Assembly (NCBI RefSeq): GCF_026210795.1
Contig: NC_089430.1
Location: 5,456,001-5,520,000, forward strand
Source of the DNA: Rhizophagus irregularis
Taxonomy: Eukaryota; Glomeromycota; Glomeromycetes; Glomerales; Glomeraceae
Length of the DNA stretch: 64,000 nucleotides
Direction of reading: 5' to 3'
Shown here piece after piece: positions 47,523 to 56,629 of the stretch. A model generated the notes under the pieces. It ran no database searches. It was not told where the DNA came from and saw only the letters and a program-made list of their open reading frames with translations. A program made the translations under genes and the position numbers. How positions within the stretch are numbered: position 1 is the stretch's first letter; each line of letters begins with the position of its first letter.

Positions 47523-47721
47523 CCCTCAGTTCCTAAAGAACATCTTTTATTAGACGAACCTAAACTAGTGTTCCCAAGCGAGTTTAAATTCACAGTACCT
47601 TTAAACGCACCCCAATTTAGGGCGAATTCATCAGAAATTTCGATGAACAACTACAATTTTAATAACCTTACTGACATCTAAAGGTAATATTACCTTTTCA
47701 CCACACCCAGCTCATACCATA

Positions 47722-48411
47722 GTGGCTACTGTGGAAAATTACAACCCAATACCTGCGACATTAGAGTGGACTTTGAGTCTAAGGAAATTACCAGAGAGAT
47801 ACGAACCTTTCGTTCCCAGATCACCTATTTATGATGCACATCAAAATTATTTACCTCCAGGTTCAGCAGAATGGTCAGGTGCTGTTCACAGGTTCTATGC
47901 ATTACGAGACATAGAACCAGGCTCAGATGCCGATTACCGTAGATTAAGGTTATCCCAAGATCATGGTACCAGCCTTAAACACATTCAACGTCGACTAGAC
48001 ACTACGACTTACCTTACAACTGTTCAAACTCGTTATCATCGGTATATGACACATGCTACCGGCAATTGTTCGGATAAAGCCTATAATCATGAACTTCGAT
48101 GTTACACGCAATACATCAACTCCTTACCAAAGGATTATATGATCCCACATCTTGAGGATATTGCTTACAATGACACTTCCGACGATACTAAAGAACTGGA
48201 AGTTCATCCCAAGAAATGGGACAGTTTTATTAACTTTAACGATCATCACCTTTATAAAGATCAACTTAAACGTGATGGGTTACCCTACCGACTCCCCCGC
48301 CTCTGGATCGAACAAATTTTAACTTTTTTTCTTTTTATTAAAGATTTATATTACACATTTTTTTGTAATGAGTCACTCACTTTTAGCCCTTTTTCCTTCA
48401 TTTTATTCTAA
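47722..48411 (+). CDS. Unknown 229-aa ORF of the retro-inserted element
   Basis: Starts MATVENYNPIPATLEWTLSL. Hydrophilic with Pro, Tyr and His-rich parts (DIAYNDTSDDTKELEVHPKK) and a hydrophobic C-terminal tail of about 25 residues that may be a membrane helix or read-through into the 3' UTR. No family recognised. It ends 340 bp before the A-rich tail, the intervening part looking like a 3' UTR. Confidence 0.45.
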   Translation: MATVENYNPIPATLEWTLSLRKLPERYEPFVPRSPIYDAHQNYLPPGSAEWSGAVHRFYALRDIEPGSDADYRRLRLSQDHGTSLKHIQRRLDTTTYLTTVQTRYHRYMTHATGNCSDKAYNHELRCYTQYINSLPKDYMIPHLEDIAYNDTSDDTKELEVHPKKWDSFINFNDHHLYKDQLKRDGLPYRLPRLWIEQILTFFLFIKDLYYTFFCNESLTFSPFSFILF

Positions 48412-48766
48412 TCATTTTACTTTTTATTAGTTTATCACGAAGTTTATCTACTTAATAACAATTAAGAATAGTGTGAATCATTCCACCTCTGACAGTATTT
48501 ACAGGTGGTCGCCCACATGGGTGAAAAGAAAAATAGGGCTGTTCCTTTTTTTTTGGTTTCGGTCATTTCATGACTTAGGTTATGTCTAGGTTGTTTTTTT
48601 AAATAACAAGGCAGGACAACTTCTTTGGGCTTCTCCCAAGAGGTTGGGCTTCATCATTAGCTTAGAATTTAGTAGACTTATAGTTTATAACTATTCTTAT
48701 GTAACGTTACGCTCCAGTCATGTCTATATCTTAAAAATAAAAATAAAAAAAATATCACCATTAGAG

Positions 48767-49044
48767 ATATTAATTAAAGTGGTTAAGCTGCGCCTATTAT
48801 TACATATGGCTCGCTCGCTCGATGATTAAACCAATCGGAAATGGTCCCGGATTTTTGAATAACTGTATATTTCTGAAAATAGCTATGGAACAAAGATCAC
48901 AAGACCCATTACATTGCAACGAATGCAACGTTGGAAAAAAAGTTCACGTGACGAAGCCCCTTAGAACTTTAAAAATTCACATTTCATTTTTAATTAAGGT
49001 ATGATTTATTTACTATATTCTTATTAATTTATTGTTATAATACA
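48767..49044. other. Flank of the copy A block right of the retro-insertion
   Basis: A short segment (48800-48990) includes CATTACATTGCAACGAATGC; no match to the copy C block was seen for it, so it may be a further small insertion. The end (48995-49040, TTACTATATTCTTATTAATT) matches copy C at 59800-59830. Confidence 0.35.
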
Positions 49045-49224
49045 AGGACCCGAAATATATATAAAGAGGTAAGGTGACTTTCAAATTTTTTATTAATAGG
49101 TTTAGTACATAAAATTTTCTAATCAGAAAAAATACTTTAACCTCTGATCATCATGTGATTTGCCATTGATGTAAAATTTTATGCAATAATGCACCTTACC
49201 CCTACATATATATTTCGGGGTCCT
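49045..49224. mobile_element. 180-bp MITE with AGGACCC ends, empty site visible in copy C
   Basis: Left AGGACCCGAAATATATATAA plus GAGGTAAGGTG; right, on the other strand, AGGACCCCGAAATATATATG plus TAGGGGTAAGGTG. In the duplicated block of copy C the same place reads TTATTGTTCTATTACAATCA (59825-59845) without the element. Related worn ends lie at 21.2, 27.3 and 37.3 kb. Confidence 0.8.
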
Positions 49225-50017
49225 ATATTACAATCAAAGTATCATTTATGCAGAAATTAAATATTTATTTCATGAGGACATTGTTTCAAACAGTTAATGA
49301 ACTTTTCGGATTTTATTCTTAAATTACAAATTAAATCAATGTATTATTCACATTATTACTTTTTTTAACGATTAATAACTGAAAAATACTTAACAAGTAT
49401 TCAGGCCAGATTGTTCGAGTTGATTTTAGTTAATAAAATCTAAAAAAGATTAAATTCTTTTAAAATTCTGAACTAGGTGACAGGTTTTTTTAAACAAATA
49501 AAACAGTTTACCTTTTCTCGTTTTCTCCCAGAACGATTCCAATAGTGATATTTTTTTCGTACGGTTGGATTTGTTATGGGGTTTTGTTTTTATTAATTTT
49601 ATTAATTTAACTTTTTTTTTTTGACCAGTTCGTGAGTCATGTGAGTCAAATTGCGTACTATTTATTGATATATTAAGTGCCGACATTATTAAATTATTAG
49701 AATCAAAAATGGACGAGTGAAGGAAATATTATTAGAATGTTGAATTATAATGGGCTTGTTATTATATGAATTTATTCATTTATTTATATTTACTTATTGA
49801 TCAAATAAAAAAAAACAAAATTTGTGAAATTAATGCAATGTTTCGATTTATATGTAAATTGAAATCGCACTAAACTTATGTAAAATCATATAGATCATTA
49901 TATAATACGCCTTGTTATCCATATTTAGGAAGTTATGCATTTTGTTTATATGCATTGGAATGGTAATATACAAAATTTCTATCCTCGAAAGTTTACAAAA
50001 TCTAATGAGAAAAAACG
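49225..50017. promoter_or_regulatory. Copy A block tail and upstream region of an orphan GTPase first exon
   Basis: 49225-49450 matches 59835-60080 of the copy C block (AAGTATTCAGGCCA and flanks). 49840-50017 matches the promoter region of the GTPase copies: CTTGTTATCCATATTTAG at 49911 and CTATCCTCGAA at 49980, both in the usual order and spacing before the start codon. Confidence 0.55.
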
Positions 50018-50093
50018 ATGAGGGATTATACAGCCACAAATCTTCGTTCATCTAGAGCTAGTGGAAGTGGAATGTCAGACACCACTTATTCAG
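50018..50093 (+). pseudogene. Orphan first exon of an AIG1-like GTPase gene
   Basis: Reads MRDYTATNLRSSRASGSGMS then DTTYSG before a GT donor in phase 1, as in copies B and C. The rest of the gene is missing: 80 bp further on the sequence changes to the segment that carries the relic kinase exon. A deletion or a recombination joined the two. Confidence 0.7.
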
Positions 50094-50251
50094 GTATTAT
50101 TATATTATCACATTATTATTACGGTATTTTTCTTTTTCTTTTTTTTTTGTTAAAGATGTACTATCCTATTAATTTTAATTTAAAGATTTCAATGGATTCT
50201 TATACGATTCTTATACTTAAAGTATTAAGCTAATTCAGTCATAATTATACA

Positions 50252-50368
50252 TGTAACGCAATGCATTTTCAGCGAAATCTTGAAAATTGGACTAGTGGAA
50301 ATAATGATATTGATGAATTTAAAAGTTTAAATAATTCAAAGAGTGTTACATTGGAATTTACGAATGAG
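50252..50368 (+). pseudogene. Relic kinase N-lobe exon, internally deleted
   Basis: CNAMHFQRNLENWTSGNNDI is followed after two residues directly by KSLNNSKSVTLEFTNE and a GT donor, so the middle of the N-lobe exon (glycine loop, WIPYDRF) is gone. Part of a segment duplicated at 60850-62310, where the exon is longer but damaged. Confidence 0.75.
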
Positions 50369-50814
50369 GTATAATAAATTTAATTAGTATTAAATAAAAT
50401 TCCAAAGTTCATTTATTATTTCTTTTTCTTCTTATCACCAAGTTAATTTATAAATTTGCAATTATAAATCGTCATTGTACTAATTTTCCCATGGTATTGG
50501 AAAGACAACATTTATGAAATTTAAAACAAGCAGGCTATGTACAGAGTCTAACTGTCAAACGTCACTATAAATATATAACCATTGGAGCTAAGATCCGCCT
50601 TACCAAAGTTTTAGAAATAATATACAGGAGCGGTTAATATAACAAGAAAAGGACAGTATTTCTTTAGGATGTTTGATGCGATGAAATTAGAAGTTGATAT
50701 AGTTGGCAGGCGGTAAAGAGGAGAAAGATAAATTAGACGAAAGAAAATATAAAAATCTATAGTGGACACTTCGCCAAAATAATTAACATAACAGATAAAC
50801 AATATCAGATATAT

Positions 50815-51185
50815 ATTAATATACTTTAATGACGAAAAGGATATGATGAAGGCCGTTCATAATTCTGCAATGCAAGAGAAAATTGGCGCAGGACTGCAGA
50901 TTAAAGGGCAAGATGAACTAATAGATAAAGAAAGATTCTTCAGCAAACCGGAAATTTGAAAGACGGCAAATAACGTCGCTAATTCTCATTCAGAGGATGA
51001 ACAATATCTTGAAGCGACAGATAGTCTAACGGGTTCAATGATTCCAAGTAACTTTTTGTTGATAGAATTAAAGATATCAAAAGGTAAAGGAGAAGTTGTC
51101 GAATCGGAAAAGAAGAATTAAATAGGAACAAAAAACGTATTGTGGAAACCTATGGTAGTTAGGAAGATAGCGATAGTGATTAACC
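50815..51185 (+). pseudogene. Broken copy of the unknown ORF at 61523-62008
   Basis: Reads YFNDEKDMMKAVHNSAMQEK in the same arrangement as the right copy but has an in-frame TGA in place of the Arg after KPEI, and later frame changes. Family unknown. Confidence 0.65.
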
Positions 51186-51499
51186 ATTCAATAGAATAAA
51201 AAAATGTGGGAAAGTAGGGTTAGGTTTTGTTTCTTTTTCTCGTCGGAAAAGAGTATGGGATAACCTAGTCAAGTGAAATGGGAATCTTTGCCTAGTATCG
51301 ATTACATTTCCGTTGAACGAATGAAGTTTAATTTGACTATACTTTTCTGATATTTCATTTCACTTTTTCTGATTTTTTTAGAAATTATATATTTAATATT
51401 TTTATGTTCACCTTAATGGGAATGTAGAATTACACTATTAATGGAAATACACAAATTTCTGGGATTACGTTAATATAGCAAAATCAGTGGTTGGGTATG

Positions 51500-51890
51500 T
51501 CTCATTATAGCGGATCGGCAATTGATAGAATTTGAATTATAATTTACTTTATATGTAACCGTGTTAAGTGCTGGTTATACCCGGCTTGTAAACCGGGTCC
51601 GATTGATTAACATCTGGAATTTTTTGATTTGTAATCATTTGTAATCATCCGGACCCATGACTTCTGCCGCCATTACATGGAATCCGAGCTAATTACACAT
51701 CGGATCCAATGGGAACCTGGACGAAAACTGCGCTAACTTATGATATAGAAAATTTATCACGTGAACGATTATATAAGGATAAGTCTATCATTTATAATGC
51801 GCCTTGTTATCCAAATTTAGCATAATTCGCTTACGAATTTTTTTCTATCCTCGAAAATTTATTTGTCTTTGAAATAAATTGAGAAAAACA
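51500..51890 (+). promoter_or_regulatory. Upstream region of GTPase copy B
   Basis: Contains CTTGTTATCCAAATTTAG (51803) and CTATCCTCGAAAATT (51845), the boxes shared with the other copies, 88 and 46 bp before the start. A CACGTG word lies at about 51758. 51545-51740 contains a GC-richer piece (CCGGCTTGTAAACCGGGTCC and TCCGAGCTAATTACACATCG) without match elsewhere in the window. Confidence 0.5.
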
Positions 51891-53658
51891 ATGGAAAATC
51901 TTCGTTCATCTAGAACTAGAATATCAGACACCAATATAGGTATTATTATTGTTATTATTAAATATTACATTATTATTACGGTATTTTTCTTTTTTCTTTT
52001 TTCTTTTTTTTTTAATATATTTCTCAATATTATTTCAATAAATTGACTAGAATTAAGAAATAGTCAACGTCGACGTTCTATACCTCAATCTACTTCAAAT
52101 AACCGATTTTCTAGACGAAATGGCCAAAATAACATTTTTACTTATGTAACATCCCTAATTGCAATTTTTGTGTTTTATAATCTTGTAATTAATGTATTTA
52201 AATTTACTACAAATTTATTTTACGGATCCGACATTTCAGGTATATCGCATAATACTATAATTTTAATTACTCTTGCATATTTATTTATATGTATTGTGTT
52301 ATTAGGTAACTTCTACTTCTGAACTTTTAATTAAGCCCCGCCTCTCTTTAGTTAATCGATTATTTCTATGATCTGAATAATTATGACAGATAATATGTAA
52401 GGAACATAAAATCCGTTTTCAAATTTCATATTTTTTTAATACTTATCGATTTTCACACTTTAGACCTAAATTGAAATCGCATTTATCGGATATCGATTCA
52501 CCAGTCATACTCTTAATTGGGAAAACAGGTATACCTTGATATTGCGTTTTTATTTTGGTCGTTTATATTATTTCCATTGAAGACATGTAATTCATCCTTT
52601 TGTAAAGGTGCTGGTAAAAGCACTCTGGGAAACTCATTGTTAAAAACCTCCGAAAATGAAAACCCGACTTTTCTTGTTTCTGATAGCTTTGTAAGTATAA
52701 AAAATAAATGTACTCTATTTAAATAATTTCATTTATACCAGTTTTTCTAACTTTTAAAAAATGATTAGTCATCCGTTACTAAAAAATCAGGTTTTGCGAA
52801 TATACAAATCGGTAACGAAATTTATAACATTGTCGACACGCCAGGGATTTTTGACACTGATGATCCCAACGATGTTGTCCTAGAAGAAATTGCTCGAACT
52901 ATCCAAAAATGTTCTTATGGGATTAAGGCCATATTATTCGTAATTGGTAAGTGAGGATAATAATGATAACATTCACAATAGAGAGGTATATGTTTAAAAA
53001 GTTATTTATAGAAGCAAAACGGTTCACAGAAGAGCAAAAGGAAATAATCAACAGAGTAAAATTATTTTTCGGTGAAGAGGCCCTCCAATACATGATTTCT
53101 GTCTTTTCGCATTGTAACCGTAAGCAGACAAACGATCCTGAATATTTTAAAAATGTTTCTTGGAATCGGGAAATGAAGGCTTTAGTCAATTCCATGGGTA
53201 ATCGGTGGGCTATTTCTCCGAGCCCAGATATTTTCACGCTTAATAATCTTGTACATAACCAACGCCTCGAAGAATTACAAAATCACATTGTCTCTATAGA
53301 TGGAGTGTATACAAATGAATTACTCGAGAAAGCTCGGAAAAGACAAGATGAAAATGCAAGAATTGCGAGAGAAGCAGAAGAGAAACGACAAAAAGAATAC
53401 GATGAAAATAAAAGGAGAGAAGGTGAAGCCATTGCAAGGAAGAATTATGAGAAGCAGAAAGAAATAGATGAGAGAAAAACAAATGAAAGACGAAAAAAGG
53501 AAATCGAGGATATAATGGAATTTCTACTTAAACAAATAAATAGCCTAAAAAAGACAGTGGATAATAAGGGCTGGCCATCAGGATTTTTTTTCTTTGGTAT
53601 CAAGCATGTCTTCTTTATTTTTTCTTTCTTATTTGTTTATTCAATGTTATATTTCTAA
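51891..53658 (+). CDS. AIG1-like GTPase, copy B, without Hint domain
   Basis: Exons: 51891-51939 (MENLRSSRTRISDTNIG), 52051-52239 (basic stretch then membrane helix VTSLIAIFVFYNLVINVF), a linker that I cannot resolve, 52464-52528 (ILLIGKTG), 52608-52690 (AGKSTLGNSLLKTSE), 52769-52946 (IVDTPGIFDTDDPNDVV) and 53012 to a stop at 53658. G1 and G3 are intact, and RFTEEQKEI and NRWAISP blocks match copies A and C. The coiled coil is followed by KKTVDNKGWPSGFFFFG instead of the Hint domain, so the fusion partner has been replaced by T-rich sequence. The linker after exon 2 meets a TGA where copy C is open, so the N-terminal anchor may not join the G domain. Likely a truncated paralogue. Confidence 0.6.
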
Positions 53659-53684
53659 TTTCTTTCCTTTTTTTTCTTTCTTTT

Positions 53685-53935
53685 AAGTCTTTAGGTTTTT
53701 TGATTTGGTGTTTAAAGGTATGTTTTCTCTTTTTTTGTTTTCGTTCCTTACTTTTCGTTTTTTAATTCCTTTCTTTTTTTTTAGGTCTTCGGATTTTTCG
53801 GCTCTATGGTTAAAGGTAAGTTTTCATTCTTTTTCTTTTTCTTTGTTTTTTGTTCTTGCTTTTTATTTCTAATATTTTTTTTTCTTTCTTTAGTAGGTTT
53901 TTTTCTTCGAGTTTGCAGTCAAAGGTGTGTTTTTG
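53685..53935 (+). repeat. Three tandem 31-nt exon-like segments
   Basis: At about 53686-53716, 53786-53816 and 53895-53925 lie segments of 31 nt (for example GTCTTCGGATTTTTCGGCTC plus TATGGTTAAAG), each after a long pyrimidine tract with AG and before a GT donor. They replace the Hint domain downstream of copy B. 31 nt is not a multiple of three, so inclusion of each would shift frame. Confidence 0.6.
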
Positions 53936-54505
53936 CTTTTCTTTTTATTTTTGTTTTTTATATTTTGTTTCATACTAAATACTAATTATATTCTATTCTT
54001 TATTTTATGGATTTTTCATTTACGCCTTTTTCTGGTTCTTTTCCGTTCTTCTTCCCCTTTTTTTTGCTCTTTTTCGTTCCTCCTTCCCTTTTTTTCTTTC
54101 GTCCCCTTCTTTTTCTTATTATTTCTCATTCCTTCTCTTTTTCCCGTTCTTTTTCCTCCTTATTATTTTCGTTTCTTCTCCTCTTTATTACTCTTTTTCG
54201 TTCCCCTTCTCTTTTCTTGTTTCTTTCATCCTCTTTCTTTACTCTTATTCTTTTTCACCCCTCTTTTTTTATTTTACTTTTTCGCTCTTTCTTCCTTTTT
54301 CTTGTCCTTTTTTGTTCCTTTTTTTGCTCCCTCATTCTGTTATTTTCATTTTCATCTATTTTTTCATCATTTTTCGTTCCCTATTATTCATCATTTTTCA
54401 TTTCTTATCATTTTGTTAATCACCTTTTCATCTTTCATCATTTTGTTAATCAATTCCGTCTTTTTCATCCCTTATGATTTTTTCGTTACCTTGTTTGTTC
54501 GTTGT
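53936..54505 (+). repeat. Long pure-pyrimidine-like tract
   Basis: About 570 bp in which T and C make up nearly all bases on the plus strand (purines are mostly isolated). The open frames over it are Phe/Ser/Leu repeats caused by composition. Such a strand-biased tract can form a triplex and is prone to expansion. Confidence 0.85.
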
Positions 54506-56139
54506 TAAAATATAATGTATATTTCTTGATTTGGTCGGTGTTTCTTAAAATACTTATAAAATAAGTCTTTATTGTTAAAAATCTTAAAATAAATAAATAA
54601 TTTATTTATGAAAGAAAAAATTGGTTTTGATCATTCATTAAGTTTTTTTTTTATAATTAAAATGGGAAAATAAACATAAATTTCTCGTGTAGTGTTAATT
54701 AGCTAATCAAAATTTAGGGATGAAAAATAGCATTACAGTACTCACCCAGGGTGAGGAATAAATTTACTCTTATGCAAATGTTTATACTAATAATATATGA
54801 TTTTATAATGCTATGTTTAGGCTTGTGTCTTAAATAGGGAAAATTAAGACTTTTCAGATGAAATAAAGTATATTTATTATATCTAGCTTAATAATTATTA
54901 TATTATAAAAATTTTTTCAAGTAAATACGTCGGTATAATTACCACTTTCGTTATTAGATATTTTACTTTTTGAACGTATATTAGATTGATGTTTGATTCA
55001 GTCATTTCATTATTATTAGCTATTTGAAATGTTCCAAATTTTTTTTGAAATATTTTGAATTTAACTTAAATTACCTATAATTTTTTTCTTATTTGCTTTA
55101 CTTGCATTTGACTTCTTTCCACCTCTTCCACTTCTTTTACCTTTTCCATCTCGCATTTTTAAAATTTAATAATTAGTCATTGAAAAAAGGTCGTTAAAGT
55201 TCATTTATTAATTATTTTAGAAATTTATCAATAATGATGAATTAATAACAGTTAATTACTAATATTTATTTGAAAGCTTACTTAAGCATAGTCTAATAAG
55301 GGAAACGTCTAAAAACCGTGTGATTTTATACTATTCGAATTTTTTCTTTAGTTAATATGAGATCGAACCTGGCTTTAGATCTTACCATTGTAAAGGCTAG
55401 TTGAAATTATTAATTTTGGGGCGCAGTATTTTAAGTGTATAAAAATTTGAAGTGTTTTAAATGTACTGCGTCCGTAATGACGTAAAACTATTTTTTTTCG
55501 TAAAACTATTCTTTGAAGGAGTTAGATTTTTAAATTGTTTTTATAACTTTATTATACAGTTCGACACTATAGTGTAATACTTAATATAAGAATATTAGCG
55601 ACAGGTGTTTTGGTGTTTTGATTATTGTTTCTTTATTAGAAGTAAGAGTAACGTCGAAAGGTATAAATACACCTTAAAGTCATGGGCTTAAATACCATTT
55701 TTTTCATTGGAATTTCGTTTATATTTTACCTGATTATTTTGGATTCATTTTTCCTTTTTTTTTATGATGAAAAAGAGCCACCTTAGATATTATATTTAAG
55801 GGTTTATTGAGGTTATTAATAAGGGGGAAAACTATCGCAGTTTAATTTTAGGATTTGAAATACAGGGGAATGGTTTTAAAATAAAGTTATTTTAGGATTT
55901 ATTATTTTTGTTATTTTATTTTATTATGAAACTCAGAATATATTAATATTTTATTGCATTAAATAAAGGATTATTTTTGTAGCTTGTGATGGCAAACGTC
56001 TTTATGATGGGTACAAGTTCTACACCATCAAAAAAAATTCGGACATGTGATTTTGAGCATGTGATTTTACTATATACAGCGGCAGTTGTGGTAACAATTC
56101 TTACATCCAAGATAATTTCCTGATGTAATTACCTATAAG
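54506..56139. other. AT-rich intergenic DNA between copies B and C
   Basis: No coding sequence that I can support. 55430-55640 is slightly GC-richer. 55980-56120 holds ACATGTGATTTTGAGCATGT, a short direct repeat. Confidence 0.35.
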
Positions 56140-56395
56140 AACTGCTTTTATTTATGCCTAATTGTATTTCTATTTTTATGAGATCAAAATAGTTATCTAA
56201 AGAAATAAATTCTAATATTCAATTTCATTTTAGTTGCGGAGGCTCTAAAATTGTTTATAAATTTACATAATTACACTTAAAATGAAGTTAGATAATATAT
56301 ATTATGTATATTTTTGCTTTCAATAATTATTGAATCACAAATAATAAAATTAAATCAAAAAAAAAAATGAAAAGGATGACTACCAACATTTTTAA
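56140..56395 (+). repeat. Dispersed repeat, copy 2
   Basis: Partner of 37695-38035: TTTATTTATGCCTAATTGTA, AAATTGTTTATAAATTTACA, TATATTTTTGCTTTCAATAA and GAAAAGGATGACTACCAACA appear in the same order. Confidence 0.65.
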
Positions 56396-56479
56396 TTATT
56401 AGAAATCAAATTGAGAAACATTAAGAATTTTCATGGGCCTATTATTTATATGTATTTGATTGTACCACGCTAAAAATTA

Positions 56480-56629
56480 TGAAATTGGACACGTGATCGA
56501 TCATATAAGAGTATGTCGATCATCTTGTTATCCAGATTTAGAAAAAGGATGCATTTTGTTCACATGCTAATCACATATACAAAAATTTTCTATCCTCGAA
56601 CAGTCGAACTTTAACTTTGAGAAAAAACG
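56480..56629 (+). promoter_or_regulatory. Upstream region of GTPase copy C
   Basis: CACGTGATCGATCATATAAG (56491), CTTGTTATCCAGATTTAG (56524) and CTATCCTCGAA (56590) precede the start codon at 56630. The same three words in the same order, less well kept, precede copy B and the orphan first exon; the first two also occur 5' of kinase gene 2 (16146-16230). Confidence 0.55.

Larger units (their letters stand above)
46162..48751 (+). mobile_element. 2.6-kb retro-inserted element with 15-bp target duplication
   Basis: ATATCACCATTAGAG lies at 46147-46161 and again at 48752-48766. The right edge of the insert is an A-rich tail (AAAAATAAAAATAAAAAA), so it was inserted by target-primed reverse transcription in plus orientation. 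The interior is richer in G and C than its surroundings and holds two long frames (46359-47522 with one stop, and 47722-48411). No reverse transcriptase motif could be seen, so it is a 5'-truncated or non-autonomous non-LTR element, or a retrocopy of some transcript. Confidence 0.8.
50170..51490 (+). repeat. Segmental duplication, left copy (partner 60845-62310)
   Basis: Collinear with 60845-62310 from the AAGATTTCAATGGATTCTTA word through the kinase relic, the unknown ORF and TTTCTGGGATTACGTTAATA. The left copy has more internal deletions. Confidence 0.85.

Noticed and set aside
53927-54508. Plus-strand frames of 193 and 156 codons rich in Phe, Ser and Leu
   Set aside because: They are translations of an almost pure pyrimidine tract and are open in more than one frame.
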